Source of the DNA: Panagrolaimus kolymaensis
Lineage: Eukaryota > Nematoda > Chromadorea > Rhabditida > Panagrolaimidae
NCBI GenBank assembly: GCA_028622995.1
Contig: JAJQJQ010000050.1
Coordinates: forward strand, 620,001-684,000
Direction: 5' to 3'
Length of the DNA: 64,000 nucleotides
Every line of letters begins with the position of its first letter. Positions within the stretch are counted from its first letter, which is position 1. The position numbers were made by a program, and so were the translations under genes. Under the pieces are notes generated by a model, which saw only the letters and a list, made by a program, of their open reading frames with translations, did not search any database and had not been told where the DNA came from. Positions 1 to 13,400 of the stretch are shown here, one piece after another.

Positions 1-3000
1 TATTGTGGATAAACCCGAAAATAAAACAGTGGCCACTGGTAAAGATGTAACATTTCATTGTCGAACTGAAGACCCTCATAATACTCAACTTTTATGGACA
101 CTTAATGGTAAGAAAAAAATTTTAAACAAAAATAAAAGCCAAAAAATATGCAAATTTTTATAGGAACAGAAATACCACGAACTAATCCAAGATACACATC
201 AAATTCTACAACTTTGACCATTCATCAAGCAAAGAAAAGTGACAATGGAATTTATTCGTGCCAAGCATCTTCCAATGGTTTAACCGCCGAAGCTTCAGCC
301 ACTTTAATCGTTTCCGGTTCAACTCTCCTCGAATATGGACCATCCAATCAATCGATTTTGATTGGTTCCAATGTTCATATTCCTTGTAAATTAACTGATG
401 AATTTATTGGACGAAATGATTTATGGACTTCATGGACACGAAATGTAAGAAATCACTTTTTTAAAACTAATTTGACTGAAACATTTTTTTCTTTTTTGAT
501 TTATTCAAAAAAAGGAACATTTATTTATTTGTATACATTTTTTTATGCATAAAAATGTCACATACGACAAGGTCAAAAAGTGACGAAAGACATTAATAAT
601 TTTTCTATTTTTATGTAATTATTTTTCTTCTTCGATAATCACCTAAAACTAACAACAACATGCATATTTTCTTTTTAGGGGATAGAAATACCTGCAACGG
701 GAGATGCAATGCGGAGAATATCCATAAATGGTGGAAATTTAATCATAAATCAAGTTGGACCCGATAATATTGGTTTATATACTTGCACAGTTCGAAGTGT
801 AAAAGGCGAAGAAGAAAGTGCAAGTGGATGGCTGAAAATTATCGGTACGCTTTAAAAAAATACTTTTGAGAATAAAATTTAAAATTTATGGGTTTAGAAA
901 AGCCATCGATGCCCCAAAACGTCCATGCCACACTTGTAAATGATACAGTACCAGCTAAAATTCGAGTTGCATGGAGACCTGGATTTGATGGAAATTCTCC
1001 CATTATTCGACACGCAATTGAAATGAGAACTTATGGTTCCACGGGATTATGGTCAGAATGGGAAAATGTTGTTGAAAATGTTCCCAGTGAATTATGTTGC
1101 TCTTCATTGATAGATAATATAAAACCTTCATCAACCGCAGAATTTCGAGTGATTTCATATAATCGTTTTGGTGCAGGCAAAGCTTCAAGACATTCAGAAA
1201 ATATTACTATGCCTCAACAACCTCCAGCTGCAGCACCAAGAAATGTTGTCGCATCAGCGAGATCCACCACTTCCGTGATGGTTCAATGGCAGCCACCTCC
1301 AGCGGAACAATGGAATGGCGAAATTTTGGGTTATCATATTCGATATAGATTAGCCGGGTATTCCACGGCGGATTGGAATGAAAAAAATATTAGTAATGAA
1401 CATGCAAGAAATTCTTTAATTGAACCTTTAATTACTTGGCGGGAATATGAAATTCAAGTTGCAGCTTATAATGATCGAGGATTGGGAGTTTACAGCAAGC
1501 CTTATGAAGTCACAACTCTTGAAGGAGTTCCAATGCAAGCGCCTCAAAATGTTCATGTCCAAATTGTAAATTCCACTAATATCAAAGTATTTTTTGATCC
1601 TCCAGAGCAACAAATGATTCCCGGCGTAAATTTGGGTTATAAAATTGAACTATGGAAAGGTTCAGCACATTTTGGCCAACCATTTAAAACTGTTCGAGTT
1701 TTCCCAGAATTATCAAGAATTGATGAAGATGTTGGAAATTTGGAAAAATTTGGTCATTATAATTTAACTACGGTTTGCTTTACATCTCCTGGGGATGGAC
1801 CTTCAAGTGATCCAATTGAAGTTATCACTGAGGAAGATGTTCCTGGTCCTGTGGCTTCGGTGGATTTCGATCAAGTTATGAGTAATTCAGTTTTGGTTCA
1901 ATGGGAAAAACCAACAGAGCCAAATGGAATTATTTTGAGTGAGTTTTTGAACTTTAAAAAACTAACATAATTTTCTAAAAAGCTTTCAAAGGTTTACAAA
2001 AAAATATTTTTTAGTAATTTTCAAAACAAAAAATTGCAATAAGACAAAATTTACATAACTTTTCTAAAAAAATTTGCATTTTTAGAATATATTATTCGCC
2101 ATTGGGAAGAAAGAAAACAGGAAGAAAAGCACACTATTGAAGTGAGTGCGGAAGATAGTGAAGTAACCATCGAAGGTTTAATTCCATCGACCAAATATTC
2201 CATTGATGTCCAAGCTGTAACTAAAGTTGGTCCAGGCCCACGAGTGGAAGCTAAATTTGAATCTGGAGTCCCACCCGAACTTCCTGGAAAACCTTCATCT
2301 TTAGCTGTTTCGGATATAAATGCTCGATCGGTGGTTTTGCAATTCGTTCCCGGGTTTGATGGCCATTCATTTATTCGAAAATGGCATGTGGAAGCTTGCA
2401 TTGGCTCCAGCAGTATTTTTACTGAAATTTTTAATATCAGCGCTCCAAAAGCTAGATCTTTCGCGGTGGAAGGACTTCGACCTTATACAAAATACAAACT
2501 TCGATTAATAGCTGAAAATGTTCGTGGGCGAGGTGGACCATCAGATGCAACTCGAGTATTTCAAACTCGTCAAACTGAACCTGAAAATGCACCTGAACGA
2601 CTTTTTGCTGAACCTATTTCTGATAATCAAATTTCACTTGTTTGGACTCCATTGATGTCATCGCATTGGAACGGAGATCCAAGTGGATATTTAATTCGAT
2701 ATCGAGCAGCCATGGGAAATACAAATATTTCTTCTTCGTCGTCATTAGAAGCTAACGATGGTGGTGGATTAGTGGAATGGAAAGAAATTCGAGCATCAAA
2801 CCCAAAAGCAAGCGAACTCACACTTGCTGGTTTGCGTCCATTTACTTCATATCAAATTAAAATTTATGCAGAAAATACTTTTGGCAAAAGTCAACCTTCT
2901 GAAACTGTATTTGCAACTACTTATGAATCAGTACCCTCTGGAGCTCCTTTAAATGTGGAAGCTGAATTGGATCGAACAAAAAGAGCAGTAATTGTTTCTT

Positions 3001-6000
3001 GGGAGGAAATTGAAGAAAAACATAGAAATGGCGTAATTATGGGTTACATAGTTCGAATAATTCCTGAAGAAACAAGATTGCGCCAAACTCATTCACGCCA
3101 AATTGAAGTTATTGGAGCTGAACAACATTCAATTAAAATTGAAGACTTACAACCATTTACGGAATATCGAGTTTTTGTTGTGGCTTTTACAATCGTTGGT
3201 GAAGGCCCACAAAATTCTAATCCACCTTTATTTATGACAGCCGAAGATCTTCCAGATGAACCAAGTGCTGTGGCATTTGGATTTGTAAGTTCCAATGAAG
3301 TTCGATTAAAATGGATGCCCCCAATTCATCCAAATGGAAAAATATTGGCTTATGAATTTCGGCATTGGAAATTCGGTGATGAAGGAAATGTAACAAATAT
3401 GCAAATTCCATACACTCAATTTGGTTACAACGCTCAAGGATTAAGTCCAAATACAACCTATGTTTTTGGAATTAAAGCTGAAACAAGTGTGGGCTGGGGT
3501 CCAGAAGAAATTGCTGCGGTTTATACTTCAGAGCGAAAAGTTCCACCACCAATACCTCCAGCACCTCAAAAACATTCCACTAAACCTCCAACAAACAATG
3601 ATATTTGGGTTCAATGGGCCATAAAAAGATTTGATAATCGTGAGCTTAATTCAGAAGATGCTCCAGTTCGATGGATTTCGCTTCAATATCAAAAAGCAAA
3701 TCAAGATGAGTGGATAAGTTATCCAAATTGGATACCAGCCAGAAAAAATGAACTACAAATTTCAAAGTAAGTTTTAACCAAAAATTTATAAACATAGAAA
3801 TTAAAACTTTTAAAGCCAAAACCCATAATTTCTGAAGGCAAAATTTAAAAATTTTACTCTCAAAATAAACTTTTTCAAAGATAAACTGAAAATTATTTAA
3901 TTTTTAGTTTATCCCCAAATACTCCATATCGAGTTAGAATTCGTTTCACGGGAGATTTTTCTGAAAGTGTATGGTCAGTTGAATCAGATTGGATTAAAAC
4001 TCTGGAAGCTCCTCCTTCAAAAGCTCCCGCTCAACTTCAAGCAAGCCCATATGAATCTTCATCGATTATGCTCCAATTTTCTGCGCCAGATCGATCTCTT
4101 TGGAATTCAGATCATATTGGTTATCGAATTCTTTATCGAGTTTATCCTTCCAATGATACATTTAAAAGTCAAGAAATAGCTCCCTCTGATGAATTTCCAG
4201 AAAATGGACGAATTCAATTTTTGGTTTCTAAACTTGCAAGTTTTCATCATTATGTTGTTCAAGTTCAAAGCCTTAATTCCTTTGGCAATAGTCTTCCATC
4301 TCGGCCAGCTTTTGTTTATGTTGGTTATTCAATTCCAAAACAAAATATTAAAAATTTGATTGCTGAACCATTATCTTCCACTTCGATCAGAGTTCATTGG
4401 GATGAATGGGGAACTTCCGAGGATGATGTAATTTCGGGTTATCGAGTTAGATATGCTCCTTTAATTTCTTCGTTATCTCCAGAAATTGAAAATGAAGCGA
4501 ATGGTGGAGAAAATACTGAAGAAATAGTTATTTCTGAACGAAATGAAATAATTTTAACTGATTTAAGAAAGTTCCAAGAATATCAAATTTCTGTGGCTGG
4601 TTATAATCGAGCGGGTGAAGGTCAATCCACTCCAATTCGAATTAAAACTTTGGAAGATTTATCAGGCCCTGTTGGAGAATTAGATTTCCATGATATTCTT
4701 TTGGATTCAGTAAATGTGTCTTGGACTCCGCCTCAACAACCCAATGGCAGAATAATAAATTATGTTGTTCGCTACAGGACTTACAAACTCGCCGCAGGAT
4801 ATGAAAATAATGTATATCAAAAAACTTCATTAAATTATTATTTGGCAACTAAATTAGAAGAAAATGCAACATATTTTTTTACTGTTCAAGCTGAAAATTC
4901 TGCTGGAAAGGGAGCTGAAATGACTGATAATGTAACTATTGGATTTAATGCTGGGTCACCTGATGCTCCAACTAAACCAACATTCGCTCCAGAACCAAGT
5001 TCATTTGTGCTATATTGGAAGGATGGAGTTCCAGGCACCACTCCCATTATTGGACACGTAATTCAAGCTAAAAGAGTTGGAATAGCTCAAACAACTAAAA
5101 CTTCTCCAACAGTAACTTATGAAACAACAGAGACTACTATGAGAAGGGCCAAGAGAGAAGATTTAAGTGATTATCGACCTCAACATGTAATTGGCGAATG
5201 GATTACCATTTCAAATGTCCTTGGAACTGATACTGATTATCGAATTAGCTATCGACAACTTGAACCTGCAAGTATTTATGTGTTTCGTGTTTTTGCACGA
5301 AATCAACTTGGCATTGGTTTGCCCAGTGGAGTTTCGGATGAACTTATTGTACCAGGTAATAAAATTATTCTAATTTTTCATGAAAGAAAAATTTTAGAAA
5401 TTATATTTTGAAATTAAAAAAGTTTAGTTTTAGTATTTATATAAATTTTTATTTTTTTAGAATCAATCCCCGATGATCCATTTTATACTAAATGGTGGTT
5501 TATTGGAGTTGTGGGTGGCGTAATATTATGTGTGGTATTCATTTTTATTGCTCTTCTTTGTTTAACAAATAATGGAAATAAAAGATATAAAGGAGAAAAA
5601 CGACCATCATTTGATTCATTGCAATTAGCCGATGGCGGAATAGTTTCCTACGAACTTCGACAATCCAAAAATAAACAAGTTAGAAGGTAACTTTCTTTTC
5701 TTTCTTTTCTCAAGTTTTCACTTTTACGCGACTGATTTCATATTTTTAGAACAGCGAATAATGATATGCCTCCTCGACCTGATACACACACATCATGGAT
5801 TTCTAATGATCAAATTCGGGATCCATTAGGAAATGGTTGTTATGGTTCCATTGCAAGTGGAGTTGATGCAGCTGATAATGGCGTTAATGGATCACGTGCA
5901 AATAGTGTTTATCGTGCTTTAGCCACAGATAATTTACCTCCTCAACCTGGAAGGCATAGTAATTATGTTCCATATTCAAGTGGAGTAACACCCAGCAGAA

Positions 6001-6682
6001 TTGGAGGCGGTGGTGGAGATGGTTATGCAAGTCGAACAAATTTAAATCAAAAACATAGTCCAGTTTATAATTTATCTGAATACAATGCTTCGCATTTGGT
6101 TAATCGTGATGGACATTTCGTCGATGACCACCATGATTTTGGCTATGGCGGAGGGATTAGAAGGAATAATGAAAACAACGCGAACGCAGATCCGGATGAA
6201 AGTACAGATAATTTTGCAAGGCATTATCAAGTAGCAAATAATGGAAATGAAGATATTTATCGAGCAACTTGGAGAAGGACGAAAGAACAAGCTCAACAAC
6301 AAGCGCAATTAAGGTCGCCATTGCCTCCGCCACCAGCTGTACCAATAAGCCGTCCACCAAAATTATCCGAAATGTCTGCGGATACTTCCATATCAGGTAT
6401 GTAAATAAATTCCCTTTGATACCAATGAAAAAAAATAAAAATCCCTTAAATTCCACGAATTTTAATTTCCGTTTGATACAAAAAAAAATTTTCGATGTAA
6501 AAGTTTCATTTTTAGATTCAAGCAGCCAAACCAATGGTTTAGCTCCGGGTATTTCCCTTCGAGCTTTATTCCCTCAATCATCAAATAATCCAAGTGAAAG
6601 AAATTCATCTTCTGGACCTCATACTCCTCTTGGCGCTGGAACAGCAGCTTCATCAGTAAACGGGTTCTCGTCATTTGTATAA
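1..6682 (+). CDS. rig-4: Sidekick/RIG-4 cell-adhesion receptor, 3' part (5' end outside window)
   Basis: Homophilic immunoglobulin-superfamily adhesion receptor of the sidekick family (nematode RIG-4), a neuronal surface protein. Exons: 1-107, 164-444, 679-844, 898-1938, 2086-3766, 3908-5355, 5461-5686, 5750-6396, 6516-6682; all junctions are GT..AG and in frame, giving about 1920 residues here. In order: two Ig domains (Cys pairs with W and YxC), then 13 consecutive fibronectin III repeats, exactly the sidekick number, a single membrane span in exon 7 (WWFIGVVGGVILCVVFIFIA), and a cytoplasmic tail of about 310 residues ending SFV, the PDZ-ligand end typical of sidekicks. The first Ig domains and signal peptide lie upstream of base 1. 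FN3-13 carries a long loop with a RAKR furin-like site (5142-5156). AATAAA follows the stop at about 6697. Family assignment is very secure; orthology to C. elegans rig-4 is from the domain count and C-terminus. Confidence 0.93.
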
Positions 6683-8400
6683 AAAAATATTTAAATAAAA
6701 TGATGAGATAAAATCAACGACGACGACAAAAATACGCATTTTTTTTATTGTCAAAAAAAATAATTCATAAGGCTTTCAAAAAATTTCTTTGTTATGTTAT
6801 TTTTTAAATTTTTTTTGTTGTTAAAATTTTGGAGAAATGTAGAAAAGTTTACTACCGAAAATAATAAATGATCTCGATTTTTAAATTAAGAAATTTAGCA
6901 CAAAGCATTATCATCAGATTTATTTTAGTTTAAAAAACATAGATAATAAAATTCCTTTTTTTAGCACAAAAAAGTTTCAGATTCCATCAAATTTCTTAAA
7001 AATTTCTTTTGTTGCTAAACTTTTTGTTTAAATTATTTTTATTAAGTAGTTTATTGATGACCGGGTGAATCTCGTTGTCTGATTTCACTTTTTTTCTTTA
7101 CTATTGACTGACGACTGCTATGGCTTTAATCAGGTTTAGTCAAAAAGGAAGAAAATAAAATTTGTTTATTCAATGATTAAAAAAAGAAGGGTCAGTGAAG
7201 AGAGATAATAATAATAAAAAATGAAGAGCAGTGAGAGAGATAAAAAAAGGCAGAGGAGAGTAGCAACAACAACAAAAAAAAGAAGTTTAATTGTTGATTT
7301 CTTATATATTCAATATCAAAAAGTTATATCTTTCTATTCTTCCTCTACCAATTTTTTTTAAACATTATTTAAGAAAAAATGTTATATTTTCTCGAGGTTA
7401 GTAATTTTTTTTTAAATTTAGCACCCGAAAAAAATATATAAAGTTTTGATTCCTTTTTGTAAACATTTTTTTTTCGGAACAGAAAAACATGTGAGAGATG
7501 TGATCGGATGTTTTTTTCTTCTTTCTTTATAAAATGGAATATCACCATCCAGGTCGCATCTTTCTATCGATGCTCGTTCATTCAATTGACGACCCAATTT
7601 GTGATATCTTCTTCCTTCTTTTTCTTTTTTTGGGGTATAAATACGGCTCCAAAAGTTTAAAAAATCTTTTTTTCTTCTTCTTTTTTTGAATTTTAGTTTC
7701 CATAAATGAAAACGTTCCATAATTTGTGGCACACGTATTTTTTGCGATCCAATATTCTGAAAATCAAGCAACTCACAGATCTTTGTTTTTTTCCTCAGCA
7801 ACTTTTCTTCACTTTTTCTTTCAAGCCTAAAACCATTTTTCTCGCCCTTTAAAAAAACAAACTTAAAGTTTGCCAAAAAATATATCCGTTATTCTTCCTT
7901 TTTTCCACTCCCATCTGTCCCGTCTATCTCTTGACAGTTCCGGAATAAATTTTTTTCAATTTCTGACTATTTTTGTTTTTAAAAATTTCAAAATACATAG
8001 TTATTCATTAGTTTGGATCAAAAAGCGCTCCATTTTGTTGATTCTGTTTTTCATTTTTCTCTCGCATTTTAAAATCTGCTTTGATGTTTGTTAAATTTTA
8101 TTTTTAGCAGACAAAAATCCAAATGCTTCTTTTAGTTTTGAGACTTCAAAAATAAATCAAAACAATGAACAAATTTTTTTTTGTTCTGTGAACCGCGCAT
8201 TTTTGGCGCCAAAAATACAATTTTTTAACTTTTAAAAAAAAGAAGCAAAAGTGTGGTCACTTTTTTTAAATGCACTCTTTGCACTTTTTTTCATCCTCTC
8301 GTTTGCTTCTTGAACTTTTTAGTGTTCACTTTTTTTTTGTTTGCTTATTACATCATACTTTTTTATTTCATAACTCTTTTTTTTATAGAACTCATTGAGC
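6683..8400. other. Intergenic: sidekick 3' UTR and thymidine kinase upstream region
   Basis: A 1.7-kb AT-rich stretch with poly(A)/poly(T) runs. The start carries the sidekick 3' UTR with an AATAAA signal near 6697; the end carries the thymidine kinase leader. A 152-codon open frame on the minus strand at 7418-7876 is Lys/Arg-rich, has no recognisable domain and no clear splice context, and is not called as a gene. Otherwise nothing recognisable is seen. Confidence 0.6.
8380..8388 (+). promoter_or_regulatory. Probable trans-splice acceptor before thymidine kinase
   Basis: A T-run ending in TATAG lies 12 nt upstream of the thymidine kinase ATG, with no matching upstream exon visible. In nematodes such an isolated T-rich AG just before a start codon is the usual spliced-leader addition site. 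This supports ATG 8401 as the true start; the trans-splicing itself is inferred. Confidence 0.5.
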
Positions 8401-9388
8401 ATGGCAACAAACGAAAATTGTTATTGCCAACAAATTGGAGTAATTCATTTAATTCTTGGTCCAATGTTTAGCGGGAAAACGTAAGTTTCAACCCCAAAAT
8501 AACTTAGAAAAAAATTTTCATCAAAAAAATAATTTAAAAACGTCCGTTTTTTAGAACTGAACTCTTTCGACTTTGCACCCGTCAAAATTTAGCTGGAAAA
8601 AAAGTTGGAGTTGTTAAATATGCAAGAGATACTCGATACGATCAAAATATGGCCTCCACCCATGATAGGTAAATTGCTATATTTAAACTTTTTAAATTTA
8701 AAAGTCAAAGTTGAATTTCTTTTCTTTTTTTAAGTAAAAAAATGGAAGCAATTGCAGCAGAAAAAATTGGGGATATTTATGATCAAATACTTTCATATGA
8801 TGTTATTGGAATTGATGAAGGTCAATTTGTAAGTTGTTTTACTCTAAAAATAAATTTAGATTATAGTTTGAAAATTTTTTTTTTAGTTTTCGGACATCGT
8901 TGAATACGCTGAAATTCTTGCAAATAAAGGAAAAATTATTTTTATTGCTGCTTTGGATGGAAATTTTGCTAGAGAAGTAAGCCTTCCAATCAAAAAAATT
9001 TCTCAGCTTATAAAAAAATGTTTTTTTAGCCTTTTGATTGCATCTCAAAATTACTTGCATTTGCCGAATATGCTTGTAAATTAACTGCAGTTTGTCATAA
9101 TTGTGGGAAACCTGCGCCATTTACCTATCGAAAAATTGAAGACGAACAAGTTAGTTAAATTTTTAAAATAAGTCCAACTTTTTATTATTCTAAGCATTTT
9201 TTTAGGTTGAAGTCATTGGAGGCGAAGATATTTACATGGCTGCTTGCCGCGAATGCCATCGAGATATGACTCTAAAGAAATTAGGTTTAAATAAAGCCTC
9301 CCAAACCCTTGAAACTCAGCAACCATCTCCAAATGAAATAGAAAATTATGAACCCATTACAGCTAAACGACCAAAAATTACTGCATAA
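8401..9388 (+). CDS. thk-1: Thymidine kinase (TK1 family)
   Basis: Cytosolic thymidine kinase (EC 2.7.1.21) of the pyrimidine salvage pathway, ATP + thymidine to dTMP. Six exons: 8401-8480, 8555-8668, 8735-8828, 8887-8976, 9030-9149, 9206-9388; 226 residues, the normal TK1 size. Seen in the translation: the P-loop GPMFSGKT at residues about 20-27, the lid/Walker-B type motif GIDEGQF at the end of exon 3, and two CxxC pairs (CHNC in exon 5, CREC in exon 6) that form the structural zinc site of TK1 enzymes. The catalytic region VVKYARDTRY and the AALDGNF loop match the family. The tail is Gln/Pro-rich and ends after a short basic stretch, as in animal TK1. The nearby gene on its 3' side is convergent. 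The symbol follows C. elegans naming from memory; the enzyme call is secure. Confidence 0.93.
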
Positions 9389-10419
9389 TTAAAAAATTAA
9401 GACCAAGTATTTATTTTTATATTATGAAATGATTTTTTTTCACTTTGACAAACGAATTTCGACATTTCCATAATATCAAAAAAAATTACAGTAGCCTTTA
9501 TTTTTTGTTTACTTTGAATTTGCCCATGTTTTATTATATTTATTTATTTATTTTTAAGACGTTATTATCTACTTTTTTCATAAAATAAAATATTAAAAAC
9601 AAATTTAAATCAACTTTTTCTACAAAAATGGGAAACTATTTTACAGCAAAAATAAAAAGCCAAAAAATGAAGAAAAAAAATAAAACAAAAAATCTGATAT
9701 ATAAATTTATAAGGAAAATAGTTTATAAATACAATTAAGAGCAACAATTTCCACAATGGGAAATGAAAAATTAAAGCAATGATGAGTCTCACTATATTTA
9801 GAAGAAAGAAAAAAAAGGACCAATAAACAATTTAACTAAGCATTAAAATAAAATACTATTATTATTAGATTTTTAAATACACCAAAACAAAAATAATCAA
9901 AAACAAAAGGAATGCATACAAAAAAAAAGAGGATATGAATATGAAATTTGGATAGTATTGTTCAAATACACACAACTCAATTTTATTTTGAGTGTATTTA
10001 TTTAAACAAATGTTTTATTTTATTTATTTGAAATTACTAATAATAGAATTTCAAGGTCAAAGAAAAAAAAAATGAAATTTAATAAAGGATACAAAAGAAA
10101 AATAAAAGTCTGAATTTTTAGTTTTTGGGATATTCAATGTCAGCCACTCCTGAAGTTTCTTAGGACTAATTACTTTTTTCCAAAAATTAATAATTATGGA
10201 AAGTTTTTTGAAATGAGATCCTTTAAACTTGGAAATGGTTAACCGAAATCCCAAAAATAACAAAAACAATAAACTATTTTTTTAAAGACAAACAACAAAG
10301 TTAAAAATAAAAATTTTAAAGGAAAATAGCTTTTTTAATTTTTTAAGAACAAATATAACCAAAGTTCTACAACATTTTTAGAATTTTCTTTAGGCTCTGT
10401 AACAAATATTAATTTTCTA
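9389..10419. other. Intergenic between convergent thymidine kinase and DM-factor genes
   Basis: About 1 kb of AT-rich sequence holding the two 3' UTRs. AATAAA motifs occur on the plus strand (for example near 9585-9590) and as TTTATT for the minus-strand gene. No other gene or structured element is visible. Confidence 0.6.
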
Positions 10420-13400
10420 TTATTGATCAATGGGATTTTCACTATGAAGGTGCGTGGATAATTCTTCAGGCGTTCTTTCTGCTGTTGCTGAAACCGATGA
10501 CGAAGAGGCGGGTGCATTTTCATAAACTCGACCATTATTACCATTCCGTGAAATATTATTATTATTTTCTAGAGATAAAGAAGTATGAGGAGATGGCATA
10601 GGAATTTGAGCTTGATGAGTTTGATATGCAGCTTCAGCCACTTTATCAGGAATATCATATCTTTGAGTGAGGGCATCCTTGTCGTCAACAATTCGACGAT
10701 TAAATAAATCAATGGATTGTAAGAATAGTTGATATCGATCTTCGCCAGGTCCATTATTATTATTATTTGTGGGAGGAGAAAATCTTTGTTGATGTTGTTG
10801 TTGTTGTATTTGACCATTGAGGTTAGAAGCAGCCGATAAAATTTGCACGGGACTCATATTTCCATTATTTGAATTAGCAGACGATGAAGCTGCTGATGCA
10901 GAATTTCCAATATCTTTTGATGAAGGTGAGGGAATAGAATTATTACAAATATTATTATTATTTGGGGTAGTAATGGTTGGAATTCCAGCTGCTGCGGTCG
11001 CAGCTGCTGCTTGATTTGCTGCAACTTGAGCTGCAAGTAAATTTAAGTGATTTGTAAGAGGCGCATGAGCTGGCAACGATTGTCGCCGTTGATTATTATG
11101 TTGTTGTTGAGCCGCACTCATTTGGAGTAAATGTTGCTGCTGAGCTTGTGCTTGGGCTTGATGCTGTTTTTGAGCTTGAATTAATCTTTGCTGTTGTTCT
11201 AATTGTTGTTGCTGTTGTTGATGTTGAGCAAGTTGTTGTTGCTGGTGTTGTTGTTGATTTTGTTCCATATTATTCATGGATAATAAAATATCTCTTTGTC
11301 GTTTAATATCATTATATAAATTTAATTGAGTTGGATTTCCCACAAGCATCGACATTATATTTGATAAAGCTTCTTGTTGTTGTTGCTGTTCAGGGGTAGA
11401 AATAGGTAAAACTGCAGCGGATGGACGAGGTTGAGCTGACATTTGTGGAGGTACAGCTTGAAGAGCTTTCAAATGTTGTTGTAAAGTTTCATTGGTGGAA
11501 ATTACACTATTTGGTGGATTATAAGTTGGCATAAATCCTGCGGATTCTCCACTAAAAGCCAATCTTGGAGGTAATCGATTTTGAAGGGTCATTGCAGCTA
11601 AAAAAAAAATTTGTATTTTTGGTTAATTCTTGAAAAATTATTTTTTAAAAGACATACCTGAACTAGCCATTTGTTGATGGACTTGTTGCTGCTGTTGAGC
11701 TTGTTGTTGTTGTTGAAGTTGTTGGAGAAAAGCCATATGTTGTTGAGGATTATTTAAAACTGATAATTGTTGTTGCATTTGGGGTGGAAGACTTTGCAAA
11801 AACCCTGAGGTAGAACGCTTATTTAATGGTTCCTAAAAAAGTATTCAAAAATTATGCAAATTTCAGAAATAAAAAACACAAAAAAAAATTACATTTGGTT
11901 GAAAAGCTTCAGGTTGTTGTTGATTTGGATTAGGACGTTTTGCACGCATTCCAGTTAATTGTGGATGATTTTGTGGTGGTTGAGCGGCAACTGAAATAGG
12001 AATTTGAACTCCTCGAGGTGGAGAAATATTTCCACCATTTGCAGCGGCTGCCGCAGCAGCAGCTTGTTGTTGCATGGATCTTGATTGTTGTTGCTGTTGT
12101 TGTTGCATAGCAGCTTGTTGTTGTAAAGCTTGAAATTGAGCAAGCTGTTGTTGATGAAATGCATCAAGACCTTGCTGATTCACATTTTGTGATTGAAAAA
12201 TATTGAGGATATGATCCCTTTGTTGACTAAAAAAAGTTTCATTATTTTTAAATAAAAAAAATAATATTATAACTTTTTTTTTTTTGCCGAAAAGGGAAGA
12301 AAAAAGTCTATTAAAAATTAATGATGGGAAGAGAAGAAAAAAATAATAATTATGAAAAAGCCCATAAATATTTTACTATGGAACCAACCATAATAAAATA
12401 ATTTACAATTTTCTCATGGAAAAAATTATTTAATTTTAAAAGAAAAAAAGCCGTAAAAAATTTCTCATTAATGATGCAAAAAATAAAATAGTTGAATTTC
12501 TTGGATGAAAACCAAAACCATAAAAAATAAAGAAGCTTTGGCTTTTTAAAGAAAAATAATTATAGGATTTGGAAAATATGAACTAAAATTACTATGTCTG
12601 TTATTGAAGCTACATTCCATTTCCAAGAAAATTAAAGTGCTTTTGAGCTTTTTCTTAGCAATTTTAAATTTTATAATAACAGTAATCATTAATTAATAAC
12701 GGGGTATAAGAAAAAAGCATATGTAATTTTGGGTTACTTTTTTGATGTCAGACTCTAAGAGGACTAAAGAAAAAATAATTTAAATGTAAGGTTTAGTTTT
12801 TTTTGGAAGGGATATTTAAATTTTTCTGTGAGGTATAATTTTGAAAGAAAAAAAACTGTACTTTTTGGTTTGAAACTTTTACTGTTGTTTGCCTTTTGGA
12901 TTTTCGTTATGAAATCCAAAAATTATCCTATTTAAAAAAAAGGTAACTTACGCTGGAAGTTCAGAAATCATTTTATTTGATTGTTGAAAATTATTATTTG
13001 AAGCAGCCACGACTGAATTTGACACCTGCTGGGGATGGTGATGTTGTGGTTGATGATGATGTGAATGACCTCCTAGAATTCCATCACGTGGATTTAATAT
13101 TGGTCCAACGGCATTATTATTATTATTATTGCCAATGGCAACTGTTGGGCCCATTTCACGTAAATTGATCGAACGATCTAATATTAACGGCCTTTCACGA
13201 CGCGGATTTGAATACTAAAAAAACATTTAAAAAATATGGTGAAAGTTTGGGAATTTTTTTAAACTATGTTTATTAAAAAATTTTGGAAAGGCATAAAACT
13301 GGAAATGAATCAGATTAGTTAAGAGAAAGCCAGATCGAGAAAAGACAGATGAAAACTAAGACCAAAAAAGGGACAATCATGTGTTCGAAAAGAAAAATAA

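Noticed and set aside
6269..6682. Separate small gene at the sidekick 3' end
   Set aside because: Its last part is the final sidekick exon (6516-6682) in frame after splicing, ending in the family's SFV.
7418..7876. 152-codon open frame on the minus strand between sidekick and thymidine kinase
   Set aside because: Lys/Arg-rich low-complexity translation, no domain, no splice partners; likely a chance frame, although long for AT-rich DNA.
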